NCBI GenBank assembly: GCA_024276995.1
Contig: JAJRWB010000023.1
Coordinates: 1-64,000 of the forward strand
From: Candidatus Eiseniibacteriota bacterium
Lineage (GTDB): Bacteria; Orphanbacterota; Orphanbacteria; Orphanbacterales; Orphanbacteraceae
DNA: 64,000 nt
Direction of reading: 5' to 3'
In this document: in pieces, positions 1 to 7,675 of the stretch
How the letters are laid out: each line of letters opens with the position of its first letter
Numbering within the stretch: the first letter of the stretch is position 1
The notes under the pieces: generated by a model
What the model saw: the letters and a program-made list of their open reading frames with translations, nothing else
Database searches by the model: none
Told to the model about the DNA's origin: nothing
Program-made: the position numbers and the translations under genes

Positions 1-310
1 CAAGAAAACCACGAAGAAGAAAGCGACCAAGAAGAAGGCTCGCAAGAAAGCCACGAAGAAGAAAGCGACCAAGAAGAAAGCTCGCAAGAAAGCCACGAAG
101 AAGAAAGCGACAAAGAAGAAAGCTCGCAAGAAAGCCACGAAGAAGAAAGCGACCAAGAAGAAAGCTCGCAAGAAAGCCACGAAGAAGAAAGCGACCAAGA
201 AGAAAGCTCGCAAGAAAGCCACGAAGAAGAAAGCGACCAAGAAGAAGGCTCGCAAGAAAGCCACGAAGAAGAAAGCGACCCGGAAGAAAGCTCGCAAGAA
301 AGCGACCCGG
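1..310. repeat. 42-bp tandem coding repeat
   Basis: About seven head-to-tail copies of a 42-bp unit (14 codons) differ mostly at single bases (aaa/aag, acc/aca). The last copy is shortened and ends with acc-cgg (Thr-Arg) replacements. The array encodes the basic tail of the histone H1-like protein. It is a likely site of copy-number change by slippage or recombination, and of assembly collapse. Confidence 0.85.
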
Positions 311-322
311 AAGAAAAGGTAG
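2..322 (+). CDS. Histone H1-like lysine-rich tail (C-terminal part)
   Basis: The reading frame is open from the left window edge to a TAG at 320-322 and encodes only K, A, T and R in a regular 14-residue pattern (KKATKKKATKKKAR with small variants). Such tails occur in bacterial histone H1-like DNA-binding proteins (Hc1/AlgP type), where the basic repeats neutralise and compact DNA. The N-terminal part lies outside the window, so the globular or dimerising part cannot be seen. A hairpin terminator follows 51 bases after the stop. The frame assignment is secure because the other frames would give equally repetitive but unnatural proteins. A lysine-rich tail on some other protein is a less likely alternative. 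Confidence 0.75.
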   Translation, partial: KKTTKKKATKKKARKKATKKKATKKKARKKATKKKATKKKARKKATKKKATKKKARKKATKKKATKKKARKKATKKKATKKKARKKATKKKATRKKARKKATRKKR

Positions 323-373
323 TTTCCGGACTTCCACGGTCGCGGTCTTCCGCCGCGAGCCGTGTCTCTCGAG

Positions 374-394
374 CGGGCCCCTTTGCGGGGCCCG
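374..394 (+). terminator. Hairpin terminator after the H1-like gene
   Basis: A perfect 8-bp stem (CGGGCCCC and GGGGCCCG) with a 5-base loop is followed by TTCTCT. It sits 51 bases after the stop of the lysine-rich gene and 36 bases before the next start codon. The T-run is short, so termination may be partial. Confidence 0.55.
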
Positions 395-430
395 TTCTCT
401 ATGTGCCTTGTTCCGTGGAGGAGAAATCGG

Positions 431-1789
431 ATGAAGGCGGTGTATGAGCGGCGAACCGTGTTTTTCCCGTTGATCGCCGCCGTTCTACCCCTGCTCCTCT
501 GCTGCGGGGGTGATCGAAGACCGAGTGTTCTTCTTGTCACCATCGACACTCTTCGCGCCGATCGTCTCGGCTGCTATGGCGCCGGGCGCGTGAAGACGCC
601 CATCCTCGACAGGCTCGCCCGGGAAGGGGTGCTCTTCGCCGACTGCTCCAGCGTTATTCCGGAAACGTCGCCGGCCCATGTGTCGATTCTGAGTGGGCTC
701 CTCCCGAAGGATCACGGCACCCGTCAGAACGGCGTGGCGGTGGATACGTCCGTGGCGATGCTGCCGGCGATCCTGCGTCGTGCCGGATATGTCACAGCCG
801 GTTTCGTCAGCGGTTTTCCGCTCACCTCGAAATTCGGCTTCTCCACCGGCTTCGATCTCTTCGACGATCACATGGTCGACGGATACACCTCTCATAACGG
901 TGTGATCGAGGGTGTGGAACGGTCGGCGGAGAAGACCACCGATTCGTTTCTCTTCTGGCTGCGCAAAGTCGATCGCCCATTCTTCGCATGGGTTCATTAC
1001 TTCGATCCCCACTCGGCGTACGCGCCGCCCGGACCGTTCCGGCGGATGTACTATTCCGGTGATGAGCGGGACCTGCGAAACCGGAGCCTGGAAAATATCC
1101 CGATCCCTTCCTACCTGATGCTGAACAACGTCACCGACATCGATTACCCCGTGGCGCTCTATGAGGGGGAAGTGTCATACACCGACCATGAACTCGGCCG
1201 GCTGCTCGACGGCCTCGCCGGAAAGGGAATCCTCGACGACATGCTGATCGTTGTCGTGGGGGATCACGGCGAAAGCCTGACCGAGCACGATTACTACTTC
1301 GGTCACTCTCGATTTCTCTACGAGCAGTCGCTGCACGTGCCGCTTCTTTTCCGCTGGCCCGGCGTGATTCCCGAAGGGGAGATCGTGGAGGAGCCGGTGT
1401 CGATCATCGACGTGGCACGTGCCCTGCTCGATCTTCTCGGCAGGGGGGATGCACTTCCCTCGGCCGCGCCGGGCATAGTCCCGCTGATCGATGGCGCGCG
1501 GCGCGCCCCGTCGCCGCTCTTCCTGGAACGCTCGGTTCTCGCCGGGCCGGGCATGTCGGCGGTGCGCACCGGATCGTGGAAACTGATACACTCTCCCGAG
1601 AGTGGCGAGGAGCTGTACGATCTCGCCGCCGACCCCGCCGAATCGCGAAACGCCGTTGATACGAATCCGGCGCGTGCCGCCGCCCTCCGCGCACTCCTCG
1701 ATCGCTGGTCCGCCGGTCTTCCCGGGCGTTCCGACATACTCGATGAAAAGACCCGCGAAATGCTCAAGGGACTCGGTTACTTGAACTGA
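431..1789 (+). CDS. Exported sulfatase-fold hydrolase (alkaline phosphatase superfamily)
   Basis: 452 aa. The N-terminus is a signal peptide ending in a Leu-rich stretch and Cys-Cys-Gly-Gly, possibly a lipoprotein, so the enzyme should act outside the cytoplasm. Metal-ligand motifs of the sulfatase/phosphoglycerol transferase family are present: DTLRADRLGCYG near residue 38 and GDHGES with a following His in the middle. At the nucleophile site the formylglycine motif C/S-x-P-x-R is replaced by T-S-P-A-H, so this is unlikely to be a classical formylglycine sulfatase. A Thr nucleophile as in LtaS-type phosphotransferases is possible. The ATG at 431 was chosen over upstream in-frame starts because GGAGGAG lies 6-7 bases before it and the signal peptide begins there. 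It ends tail-to-tail with the antiporter gene (13-bp overlap). Substrate unknown. Confidence 0.85.
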   Translation: MKAVYERRTVFFPLIAAVLPLLLCCGGDRRPSVLLVTIDTLRADRLGCYGAGRVKTPILDRLAREGVLFADCSSVIPETSPAHVSILSGLLPKDHGTRQNGVAVDTSVAMLPAILRRAGYVTAGFVSGFPLTSKFGFSTGFDLFDDHMVDGYTSHNGVIEGVERSAEKTTDSFLFWLRKVDRPFFAWVHYFDPHSAYAPPGPFRRMYYSGDERDLRNRSLENIPIPSYLMLNNVTDIDYPVALYEGEVSYTDHELGRLLDGLAGKGILDDMLIVVVGDHGESLTEHDYYFGHSRFLYEQSLHVPLLFRWPGVIPEGEIVEEPVSIIDVARALLDLLGRGDALPSAAPGIVPLIDGARRAPSPLFLERSVLAGPGMSAVRTGSWKLIHSPESGEELYDLAADPAESRNAVDTNPARAAALRALLDRWSAGLPGRSDILDEKTREMLKGLGYLN

Positions 1790-3720
1790 TCCTCGGGATC
1801 GCGACCGATGATTCGGAGAACGAGAACGAGTGTGATCACTCCCGCGCCGAGGCAGATCGGCGCGGGGACTCCCCGCGCGGCCGGCAGGTATCCGCACAGA
1901 AGCGCCACGATCATCGATGTCACCGCGTACGGGATCTGGGTTCGCACATGATCGATATGGTCGACGGCGCTGCTCACCGACGAGAGGATCGTCGTATCCG
2001 ATATGGGTGAACAGTGGTCGCCGAAAATCGATCCTTCCAGCACGGCGCCGATGGAGACCACCGTGAGTCCGAAGGCGCCTAGCACGGATTCGGCGCCGAG
2101 TAGGTAGGCGAGCACGACCGAGTTCGGAAGGATGATCGCCATGGTCGACCATGACGAACCGGTGGAGAAGGAGACGAGACACGACAGGATGAAGAGCACC
2201 GTGGGATAGAGAAGAGGGGAGAGGCTCCGGCGGAAGAGGGCGACCAGGTAGTGGGCGGTTCCCAGGTCGGTGCAGACTCCGCCGATGCACCATGCGAGGA
2301 CGAGGATCACGATGGCGAAGAAAAGCGCCCGCGTGGAGCTGAACGCCGCGCGCGCGATCTCCGCGGGCGTCAGGATCCTCTGGGAGAGGAGGAGGATCGC
2401 CGCGAGAAAGAAACCGGTCCATGCGCCCGCCGCGATCGCCTTCGTGGAGGACGCGCCGGCGATCACTTCCCTGAGCGCCTGGAGAGAGAAGACTCCCCCC
2501 AGGCCGTAGGGCTTTTCGAGCGCGCTGTTTCCCGTGGTCCAGAGCATGACGAGAGTGACGAGCACCACAACGACGAGGGGAAGGAGCCCGTTCCACCAGC
2601 GGTAGGGCACGCCCTCTTTCGGTTGTACCCGAGTCATCGCGTCGGACACCATCGGCCTCGCCCCCGGCCGGCTGAGCTTCCCGGCGCACGCCCTTCTCCT
2701 CGCGGTGAGCATCGGTCCGAACTCCCGGCGCATGACGATCCCGGCGAGGATGAACAGGAGGGTGAATATCGAGTAGAACCGGTACGGAATCGTCCGGGCG
2801 AAAACGACGTACGGGTTCTCCGCGATCCCCACTTCCGTCAGCTGGGGGGCGAACTGGCTCACCTCGTATGCGATCCACGTGGAGAGGAGGGAGAGGCCCG
2901 CCACCGGGGCGGCGGTGGAATCGACGATATACGCGAGCTTCTCCCGGGCGATCCGGAAACGATCGGTGAGGGGGCGCATCGTGTTTCCCACGAGGATCGT
3001 GTTGGCGTAGTCGTCGAAGAAGATCACAATGCCCATGAGGTATGTCGCCGCCTGGGCCGACCGGCCCGACTTCACGATCCGCGTGATCATCCTCATCATC
3101 CCCTGGACGCCCCCCCCGCGGCTGATGATCCCCACGAGCGCCACGAGGCCGACGACGAAGCCGATGATTTCGATGCGAAAAGAATCGAGGAGCGCCTTTT
3201 GGATCACGTAGGTGCGCAGGAAGACCCACAGGCCGATGATCGGATTCCACCCCGCGACGATCGTCGATCCGAGCCAGACGCCGAGGGCGAGGGCGAAAAT
3301 CGTCCTCTGGAAGAGGAGCGCCACGAGGATGGCGAGAAAAGGGGGGAGGAGGGAGGTCCATGAGATATTCTTCCTCGATACCCGGTGTTCGACGCCCCCG
3401 TTCACGCTCCAGCGGACCGTGGAGAGTCGTTCCTCCGGCTCGAGCGTGATATCGAGCGCCGGCACGCCGGAACCTTCTTTCGTACAGCCTTCCGGAAGGA
3501 GGGCGCACACTTTATCGCGTGCCTCGTCCGCGATCGACGGAGGAAGATCGGCCGTGCCGGTCACGCGGACCGCGGCGCTTCGAGTGATGCCCGAACGACC
3601 CACCGCTTCTTCGAGAAGAGGATCGAGATTCTGTTCGAAGAGGTAAAGACGATCCGCTTCGGGAGCGAAGAGCGGGATCAGGAGGAGAAGGAGGAGCGTG
3701 CCGATACGAAGCCGTTTCAT
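1777..3720 (-). CDS. NhaC-family Na+/H+ antiporter with N-terminal periplasmic extension
   Basis: 647 aa. The C-terminal ~530 residues form a polytopic NhaC-type carrier with the typical conserved loops FFDDYANTILVGNTMRP and GSIFGDHCSPISDTTILSS and a serine-rich STGSSWSTMA segment. It should exchange Na+ (or a related cation or amine) for protons across the inner membrane. Unusually, it begins with a signal-peptide-like helix followed by about 90 mostly polar residues before the first carrier helix, suggesting an added periplasmic domain. The ATG at 3720 is used; an in-frame ATG 12 bases upstream is possible. It lies 28 bases downstream of the ccmH-like gene on the same strand, so co-transcription is likely. 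NhaC family membership is firm, the ion is not. Confidence 0.88.
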   Translation of the reverse strand: MKRLRIGTLLLLLLIPLFAPEADRLYLFEQNLDPLLEEAVGRSGITRSAAVRVTGTADLPPSIADEARDKVCALLPEGCTKEGSGVPALDITLEPEERLSTVRWSVNGGVEHRVSRKNISWTSLLPPFLAILVALLFQRTIFALALGVWLGSTIVAGWNPIIGLWVFLRTYVIQKALLDSFRIEIIGFVVGLVALVGIISRGGGVQGMMRMITRIVKSGRSAQAATYLMGIVIFFDDYANTILVGNTMRPLTDRFRIAREKLAYIVDSTAAPVAGLSLLSTWIAYEVSQFAPQLTEVGIAENPYVVFARTIPYRFYSIFTLLFILAGIVMRREFGPMLTARRRACAGKLSRPGARPMVSDAMTRVQPKEGVPYRWWNGLLPLVVVVLVTLVMLWTTGNSALEKPYGLGGVFSLQALREVIAGASSTKAIAAGAWTGFFLAAILLLSQRILTPAEIARAAFSSTRALFFAIVILVLAWCIGGVCTDLGTAHYLVALFRRSLSPLLYPTVLFILSCLVSFSTGSSWSTMAIILPNSVVLAYLLGAESVLGAFGLTVVSIGAVLEGSIFGDHCSPISDTTILSSVSSAVDHIDHVRTQIPYAVTSMIVALLCGYLPAARGVPAPICLGAGVITLVLVLRIIGRDPEDQFK

Positions 3721-3748
3721 GTCCCGTCCCATTCGGTCACGGCGGCAC

Positions 3749-4207
3749 TCAATCTTCTTCCCGGATCAATTTTTCCAGTTCGTCGTCCCCGCCTTCGCCG
3801 TCGCCCGGCGACGGGCGCGTTTCGCGCGGCGGTGGGGAAGGCGTCCGGTTGCGGCGAAGAACGGTAAAAACGGCGATCCCGCCGGCGAGAATCGCCGCCA
3901 CGGGGGCGGCGAAGGCGAGGCGGTTGATCCCCTCCTGCGGGGGCTCGGCGAGAATCTGCTCGCCGTAGCGCGCTACGAACTCGGTGCGGATCTCATCTTG
4001 TGTACGCCCGCCGGAAACCATGTCACGGATCTCTGCTTTCATCTCGTTCGCTTCGCTCGAATGGTGATCTTTCAGCGTTCCGCGGAAACAGCACGGCGCC
4101 ATGAACAGGTCGATCACTTCGTCGGCGTCCGGCGCGGCGCACCTCGGAGTATCGGGCGCAACCAGGAGCAGGAGAAGCGGCGCGAGCAACGGCAGATGGA
4201 AGCGCAA
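3749..4207 (-). CDS. ccmH: CcmH/NrfF-like cytochrome c maturation protein
   Basis: 152 aa. A signal peptide is followed by a short thiol domain, a helical part (MKAEIRDMVSGGRTQDEI, then FVARYGEQIL) and a single transmembrane anchor with a charged cytoplasmic tail. This is the layout of CcmH, which keeps apocytochrome CxxCH thiols reduced for heme ligation in the periplasm. The usual LRCxxC motif is replaced by adjacent cysteines (APCCFRGTL). No ATG fits. A TTG at 4207 has GGGAGG five bases upstream and starts the signal peptide directly, so it was preferred over a longer frame that runs into low-complexity Arg-rich sequence. A five-heme cytochrome is encoded 3.5 kb away, a plausible client, but no other ccm gene is in view. 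Confidence 0.7.
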   Translation of the reverse strand: MRFHLPLLAPLLLLLVAPDTPRCAAPDADEVIDLFMAPCCFRGTLKDHHSSEANEMKAEIRDMVSGGRTQDEIRTEFVARYGEQILAEPPQEGINRLAFAAPVAAILAGGIAVFTVLRRNRTPSPPPRETRPSPGDGEGGDDELEKLIREED

Positions 4208-4314
4208 ATGAACCTCCCGTGGGGGGAACGTGATAGGGGCAGTATAGGAAATCGGCCGGTGTTCTGACCACGAAAAAGGGAGTGCCACGGTTCGATTGCC
4301 CGTCGCGCCCCGAT

Positions 4315-5256
4315 TCAGCGCGCTCCCCGGGCGAGTTCGCTTTCCATTTTCTTCACCATTTCGATGATCTTCTGCACTTGCATCTCGAAGAGAAGGAGTT
4401 CCGCGTGGGGACCTTCCAGCGACGGATCGAGAATCTCGTACACCGAACGGGCGGATGTGAGGAGCGCCTCGAGGTGGTCCCTTACCGTCTCGCATTCGTC
4501 GAGAAGCGCGAGGCCCGGGGAACCGGCGAGCGGGGAAGGATCGGCGGCGTCGGGAACCGTTCCGGCGAGAAGCCTCTCGATATCCACCGTTTGATGGGTC
4601 GCGCCGCCGGCCGATCGGTCATCCATCCGGATCACGAGGCGCTCGGTCTCGTCGTTCCTGTTCTTCCATGGATAAACGAGTATGTCGAGTCGCCTCGCTT
4701 CGGCGCCGCCCCCCCGCTCCAAACGGATATCTTCGAGGAGAACCGATTCTCCCAGCCGGACGCACGATTCGAAGATTTCGAGAAGGGGTTTCCCCCGGTG
4801 ACCGTAGATCTCGCCGCTGTAGACTTCCCTCGCGAGCGGGTGGTACCGGAACGGCTTGCCGATCAGTTCCTCTTTCTCCTTCAGCGCGAGGAAGTGTCTT
4901 TGCGCGTGATTCATCGAGCGCACCGTGAGCACCCTGTCGAGAACGAGGATTCCCGAACTCATCGTTTCGAGCACTTCGTCGAAATACCAGCGCAGGTAGA
5001 GGAACTCCTCGCGAAGGAGCTTGAGGTGACCGGCGCCGTCGGCCGGCGCCGCCGGGCCGGTCATGCGCGCCGCCAGGAAGAAGTTGAAGAGCGAAAGCAC
5101 GCCGAAGGCGATCGTCCCGAAACTCGCGAGTCCGACGAGCGAAACGTTTCCGAGGCGGAAAAGGAGGTAGCAAACGAGCGCGAGGAGGACGTACTCTCCT
5201 CCGACGATCAGGATGATCCTGCCTGTGCTCCAGGGATTGTGTGCGGTGCCTGTCAT
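4315..5256 (-). CDS. Membrane-anchored PAS-domain sensor without a kinase domain
   Basis: 313 aa. Two N-terminal transmembrane helices (about residues 12-35 and 40-62) are followed by a helical linker (LLREEFLYLRWYFDEVLETM). A PAS-like domain comes next (SSGILVLDRVLTVRSMNHAQ, then about 120 residues), and the protein ends in a helical tail. PAS domains of this type head many NtrB-like kinases, but no HisKA or HATPase domain follows, so it may work with a separate partner or be a stand-alone signalling fragment. The ATG at 5256 opens the frame. It is the first gene of a minus-strand group with ccmH and the antiporter. Ligand and partner unknown. Confidence 0.65.
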   Translation of the reverse strand: MTGTAHNPWSTGRIILIVGGEYVLLALVCYLLFRLGNVSLVGLASFGTIAFGVLSLFNFFLAARMTGPAAPADGAGHLKLLREEFLYLRWYFDEVLETMSSGILVLDRVLTVRSMNHAQRHFLALKEKEELIGKPFRYHPLAREVYSGEIYGHRGKPLLEIFESCVRLGESVLLEDIRLERGGGAEARRLDILVYPWKNRNDETERLVIRMDDRSAGGATHQTVDIERLLAGTVPDAADPSPLAGSPGLALLDECETVRDHLEALLTSARSVYEILDPSLEGPHAELLLFEMQVQKIIEMVKKMESELARGAR

Positions 5257-5341
5257 TCCGGATTTGCCGTTGAAAGGTTTGGTAAACGGATTCGAATCAA
5301 GTATATCACAATGCGATGTTCCGGTGAGGCGCCGAATCTCC

Positions 5342-5370
5342 TTGATCGGGGTACGGGTCGCCCCTACAAT
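5342..5370 (+). promoter_or_regulatory. Sigma-70-type promoter for the small barrel gene
   Basis: TTGATC, a 17-base spacer and TACAAT lie about 60 bases upstream of the start at 5430. Both hexamers are close to consensus and the spacer is ideal. Confidence 0.55.
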
Positions 5371-5429
5371 CCCTTCGTCGTGATTCGGATCGGACCGCCC
5401 GGTTCGCGCTCGGGTTGGGAGGGAACGCC

Positions 5430-5894
5430 ATGGGCCGCGGAAAAACGATACTCGCCGTTCTTCTTCTCACCGCCGTCCTTTCGTCGCACTCTTTCGCGGC
5501 GGCGAACCGCGTGGGGGCGGGCTATTCGCTCTACCCGAAGCTGGGCGGCCTGCCGACCCTCCGCTACAGCGCATACAGTTTCTTCATCGAGGGGGGGGCG
5601 AAAATCGTCGATACCGGCTCGACGAGTTTTCGATTCGGGTCGAAACTCGCGCTGAGACCGTACGAATATCACGGCCTCCCGATCGAACTGGGCGGTTCGA
5701 TCGGTTTCGCCACCAATTATCTCGGCGGAGACGACACGCTCGTCCACGCCGGCCTTTTCCTGGGGATTTCTACGCTAGTGACCGACGAGGTGTCGGTGGG
5801 AATCGCCGCCTATCCGTTGGGGATCAGCTTCGGTCTGGCCGAGAACCTGACCGACTTCCTGACGCCGGTGTTCGACATCCACTTCCTCTTCTAG
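5430..5894 (+). CDS. Small exported outer-membrane beta-barrel-like protein
   Basis: 154 aa. A clear signal peptide (KTILAVLLLTAVLSSHSFAA) is followed by alternating Gly/aromatic beta-strands and a C-terminal Phe (DIHFLF), the usual end of outer-membrane barrels. About eight short strands could be drawn, as in small OmpA/OmpX-like barrels. The ATG at 5430 has GGGAGGGA just upstream; a TTG 15 bases earlier is less likely. It is monocistronic behind its own promoter. No family recognised; barrel assignment is inferred from composition and terminus. Confidence 0.65.
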   Translation: MGRGKTILAVLLLTAVLSSHSFAAANRVGAGYSLYPKLGGLPTLRYSAYSFFIEGGAKIVDTGSTSFRFGSKLALRPYEYHGLPIELGGSIGFATNYLGGDDTLVHAGLFLGISTLVTDEVSVGIAAYPLGISFGLAENLTDFLTPVFDIHFLF

Positions 5895-5915
5895 CGCTTC
5901 CGCCCGCATGCACCG

Positions 5916-6164
5916 CTAGCAAAGGCCGCAGAGGATCCCTCCGGCGGTGGTCGCGATCGCTCCGAAAAGAAGCAGCCCGATCGCGAGAGCGCCCACGATG
6001 AGAACAGGGAGCATGATGAGTACGAACGGAGCGGCGATCAGCCCCACGAGCAACGCTCCGACGATCTGGAAGGGGACGAGGATCAGGTGGAGGATGAACG
6101 CCCCCACCTTGAGCATCATCACGAACCCGACGATCACGAGGAACAGGATGAGCAATTCGAACAT
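5916..6164 (-). CDS. Small hydrophobic membrane protein
   Basis: 82 aa, almost entirely hydrophobic, with two or three transmembrane helices and a Gly/Ala-rich second half ending in CGLC. It has no recognisable domain. Preceding bases on its strand (GGAGGCAAGACCG) provide a ribosome site. It is convergent with the small barrel gene, only 21 bases between stops. Real-gene status rests on the coherent membrane-protein composition and the ribosome site. Confidence 0.55.
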   Translation of the reverse strand: MFELLILFLVIVGFVMMLKVGAFILHLILVPFQIVGALLVGLIAAPFVLIMLPVLIVGALAIGLLLFGAIATTAGGILCGLC

Positions 6165-6321
6165 CGGTCTTGCCTCCGACGGTTTTGAGGGATGGTTCGA
6201 TCCTTCTCTCGTCTTTCTCTACTATTCATAGACGCGGTTTATTCGCTTCAGGTTGCGAAAAAATCGAGGGGCGGTCGGTTTTTCGCTTCGCCTTACGCAT
6301 ATTACAAATACGATATATGAA

Positions 6322-7023
6322 TCAAGGGCGGCCACCTCTTTCACCCGAATTCGGGTCGTAAGGGATCGGGTCTCTCAAGTTGTTGTTGCGAAAGGCGATA
6401 AGGCGCAGGCGGCACGAATCGCAGATTCCGCAGGCTATTTCATCGTCCTGGTAGCAGGACCAGGTCAATCGGAAAGGAACCTTCAGATCGATCCCGAGGC
6501 GAACAATTTCCGTTTTCGACATATGAATGAGTGGGGTGCGGATTTCCATGTCCGCTCCACGGACGGTCCCGGTCCGGATCGCCTTTTCCATGGCGCGGAA
6601 GAATGATTCCCTGCAATCGGGGTATCCCGACGAATCTTCCTCCACCGCACCGGTGTAGATCGCTCCGGCGCCGGTCCGTTCGGCCCACGAGGCGGCGATC
6701 GCCACGAGATGCGCGTTGCGGAAAGGAACGTACGAATCGGGGACCGTGCCCTCTTCGATTCCGTCGGTGCGGACCGGCATCGACCGGTCGATCAGCGAAG
6801 AGCCGCCGATGGCGACGAGCGAGGAGATGTCGCACTCCAGCGTCTCCTCGATGCCGTAGTGGCGGGCGAGCGCCCGAAAACAGGCGAGTTCCTTCGACCC
6901 GGTTCTCTGGCCGTACGAGACGTGGAGGAACGCGGGGGAACTCTCCTTCATCGCCACCGCCGCGGTGACCGCGCTGTCCATGCCGCCGCTCAGGAGGACG
7001 ATCGATCGCCTGCGCACCGTCAC
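6322..7023 (-). CDS. queC: 7-cyano-7-deazaguanine synthase QueC
   Basis: 233 aa. QueC converts 7-carboxy-7-deazaguanine to preQ0 using ATP and ammonia, in queuosine and deazaguanine synthesis. The N-terminus holds the PP-loop ATP site (LLSGGMDSAV), then VPFRNAHLVAIAASWAE and a C-terminal zinc cluster (C, then CGICDSC followed by R), as expected for the full-length enzyme. The GTG start at 7023 overlaps the stop of the thioesterase gene (GTGA), so the two are translationally coupled. Other que genes are not in the window, so destination (tRNA or deazaguanine DNA modification) cannot be judged. Confidence 0.95.
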   Translation of the reverse strand: MTVRRRSIVLLSGGMDSAVTAAVAMKESSPAFLHVSYGQRTGSKELACFRALARHYGIEETLECDISSLVAIGGSSLIDRSMPVRTDGIEEGTVPDSYVPFRNAHLVAIAASWAERTGAGAIYTGAVEEDSSGYPDCRESFFRAMEKAIRTGTVRGADMEIRTPLIHMSKTEIVRLGIDLKVPFRLTWSCYQDDEIACGICDSCRLRLIAFRNNNLRDPIPYDPNSGERGGRP

Positions 7024-7451
7024 AGCGCCCCGGTGCCCGGCCGGGGATCGACGGCGTCGCGCAGATCGCGGGGGAGGGCGGTCGGTCTCAGATCACGGTT
7101 AATGCAGATATGGGTCGTTTCCCCCTCGGCGAGGAGTGTCGATCCCCGGGAGACCGTGTAGCGGAAAAGGATGCTCCTGCTGCGCACCTTTTCGACCCAC
7201 GTATCCACGGTGACCAGATCGTCGTAGCGGGCGGGAGAGAAGAGACGGTAGGCGACCGACGAGACGGGGAGGATAAAGCCTCTCTCTTCCCAGTCGCCAT
7301 ACGGTACGCCCCGTTCGCGCAGGAACGATGCCCGGCCCACCTCGAACCAGACGGGATAATTCGCGTAGTAGGCGAACCCCATCTGGTCGGTGTCGGCGTA
7401 GCGCACCCGGATATCGGTGGGCGTGGCGTGCGAGGGCACCTCGGGTTTCAT
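7020..7451 (-). CDS. YbgC/FadM-type acyl-CoA thioesterase
   Basis: 143 aa hotdog-fold thioesterase of the 4-hydroxybenzoyl-CoA/YbgC family. The active-site region RVRYADTDQMGFAYYANY carries the catalytic Asp, and the long helix follows (VWFEVGRASFLRERG). It should hydrolyse short- or medium-chain or aromatic acyl-CoA in the cytoplasm. The ATG at 7451 has GAAGGAG seven bases upstream. It is first in a two-gene unit with queC behind a good promoter. The pairing with queC has no obvious metabolic logic. Confidence 0.9.
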   Translation of the reverse strand: MKPEVPSHATPTDIRVRYADTDQMGFAYYANYPVWFEVGRASFLRERGVPYGDWEERGFILPVSSVAYRLFSPARYDDLVTVDTWVEKVRSRSILFRYTVSRGSTLLAEGETTHICINRDLRPTALPRDLRDAVDPRPGTGAL

Positions 7452-7512
7452 CGGTTCTCCTTCGCCGTGACGGGTGGCCCGGCCAGCGTGACCGTGAACG
7501 GAAGACGATGAA

Positions 7513-7541
7513 AGAGTAGCGCCGGTGGCGGGGGGGATCAA
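7513..7541 (-). promoter_or_regulatory. Sigma-70-type promoter for thioesterase-queC
   Basis: On the minus strand TTGATC, 17 bases and TACTCT (plus coordinates 7536-7541 and 7513-7518) precede the start codon at 7451 by about 60 bases. Confidence 0.5.
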
Positions 7542-7675
7542 GAGGGGAGAGACGGATCGGCGCGGCGACGGGTGTTGCCGCGCTCGGCGGGAAGCGGTGG
7601 AGAAGAATGGAGGATCTTTCCCGCCGATCGGATATGATCGACGAGCCGGAATCGTCCGGACCGGAAAGGGGATCG

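Noticed and set aside
1-310. Possible CRISPR or intergenic satellite array
   Set aside because: Units are contiguous without spacers and read through in one frame as a lysine-rich tail.
2251-3363. 370-codon plus-strand frame inside the antiporter gene
   Set aside because: Antisense shadow of a well-conserved membrane protein; extreme charge and no hydrophobic core.
6165-6321. Possible tRNA because of a GGTTCGATCC string
   Set aside because: No matching acceptor, D or anticodon stems around it on either strand.
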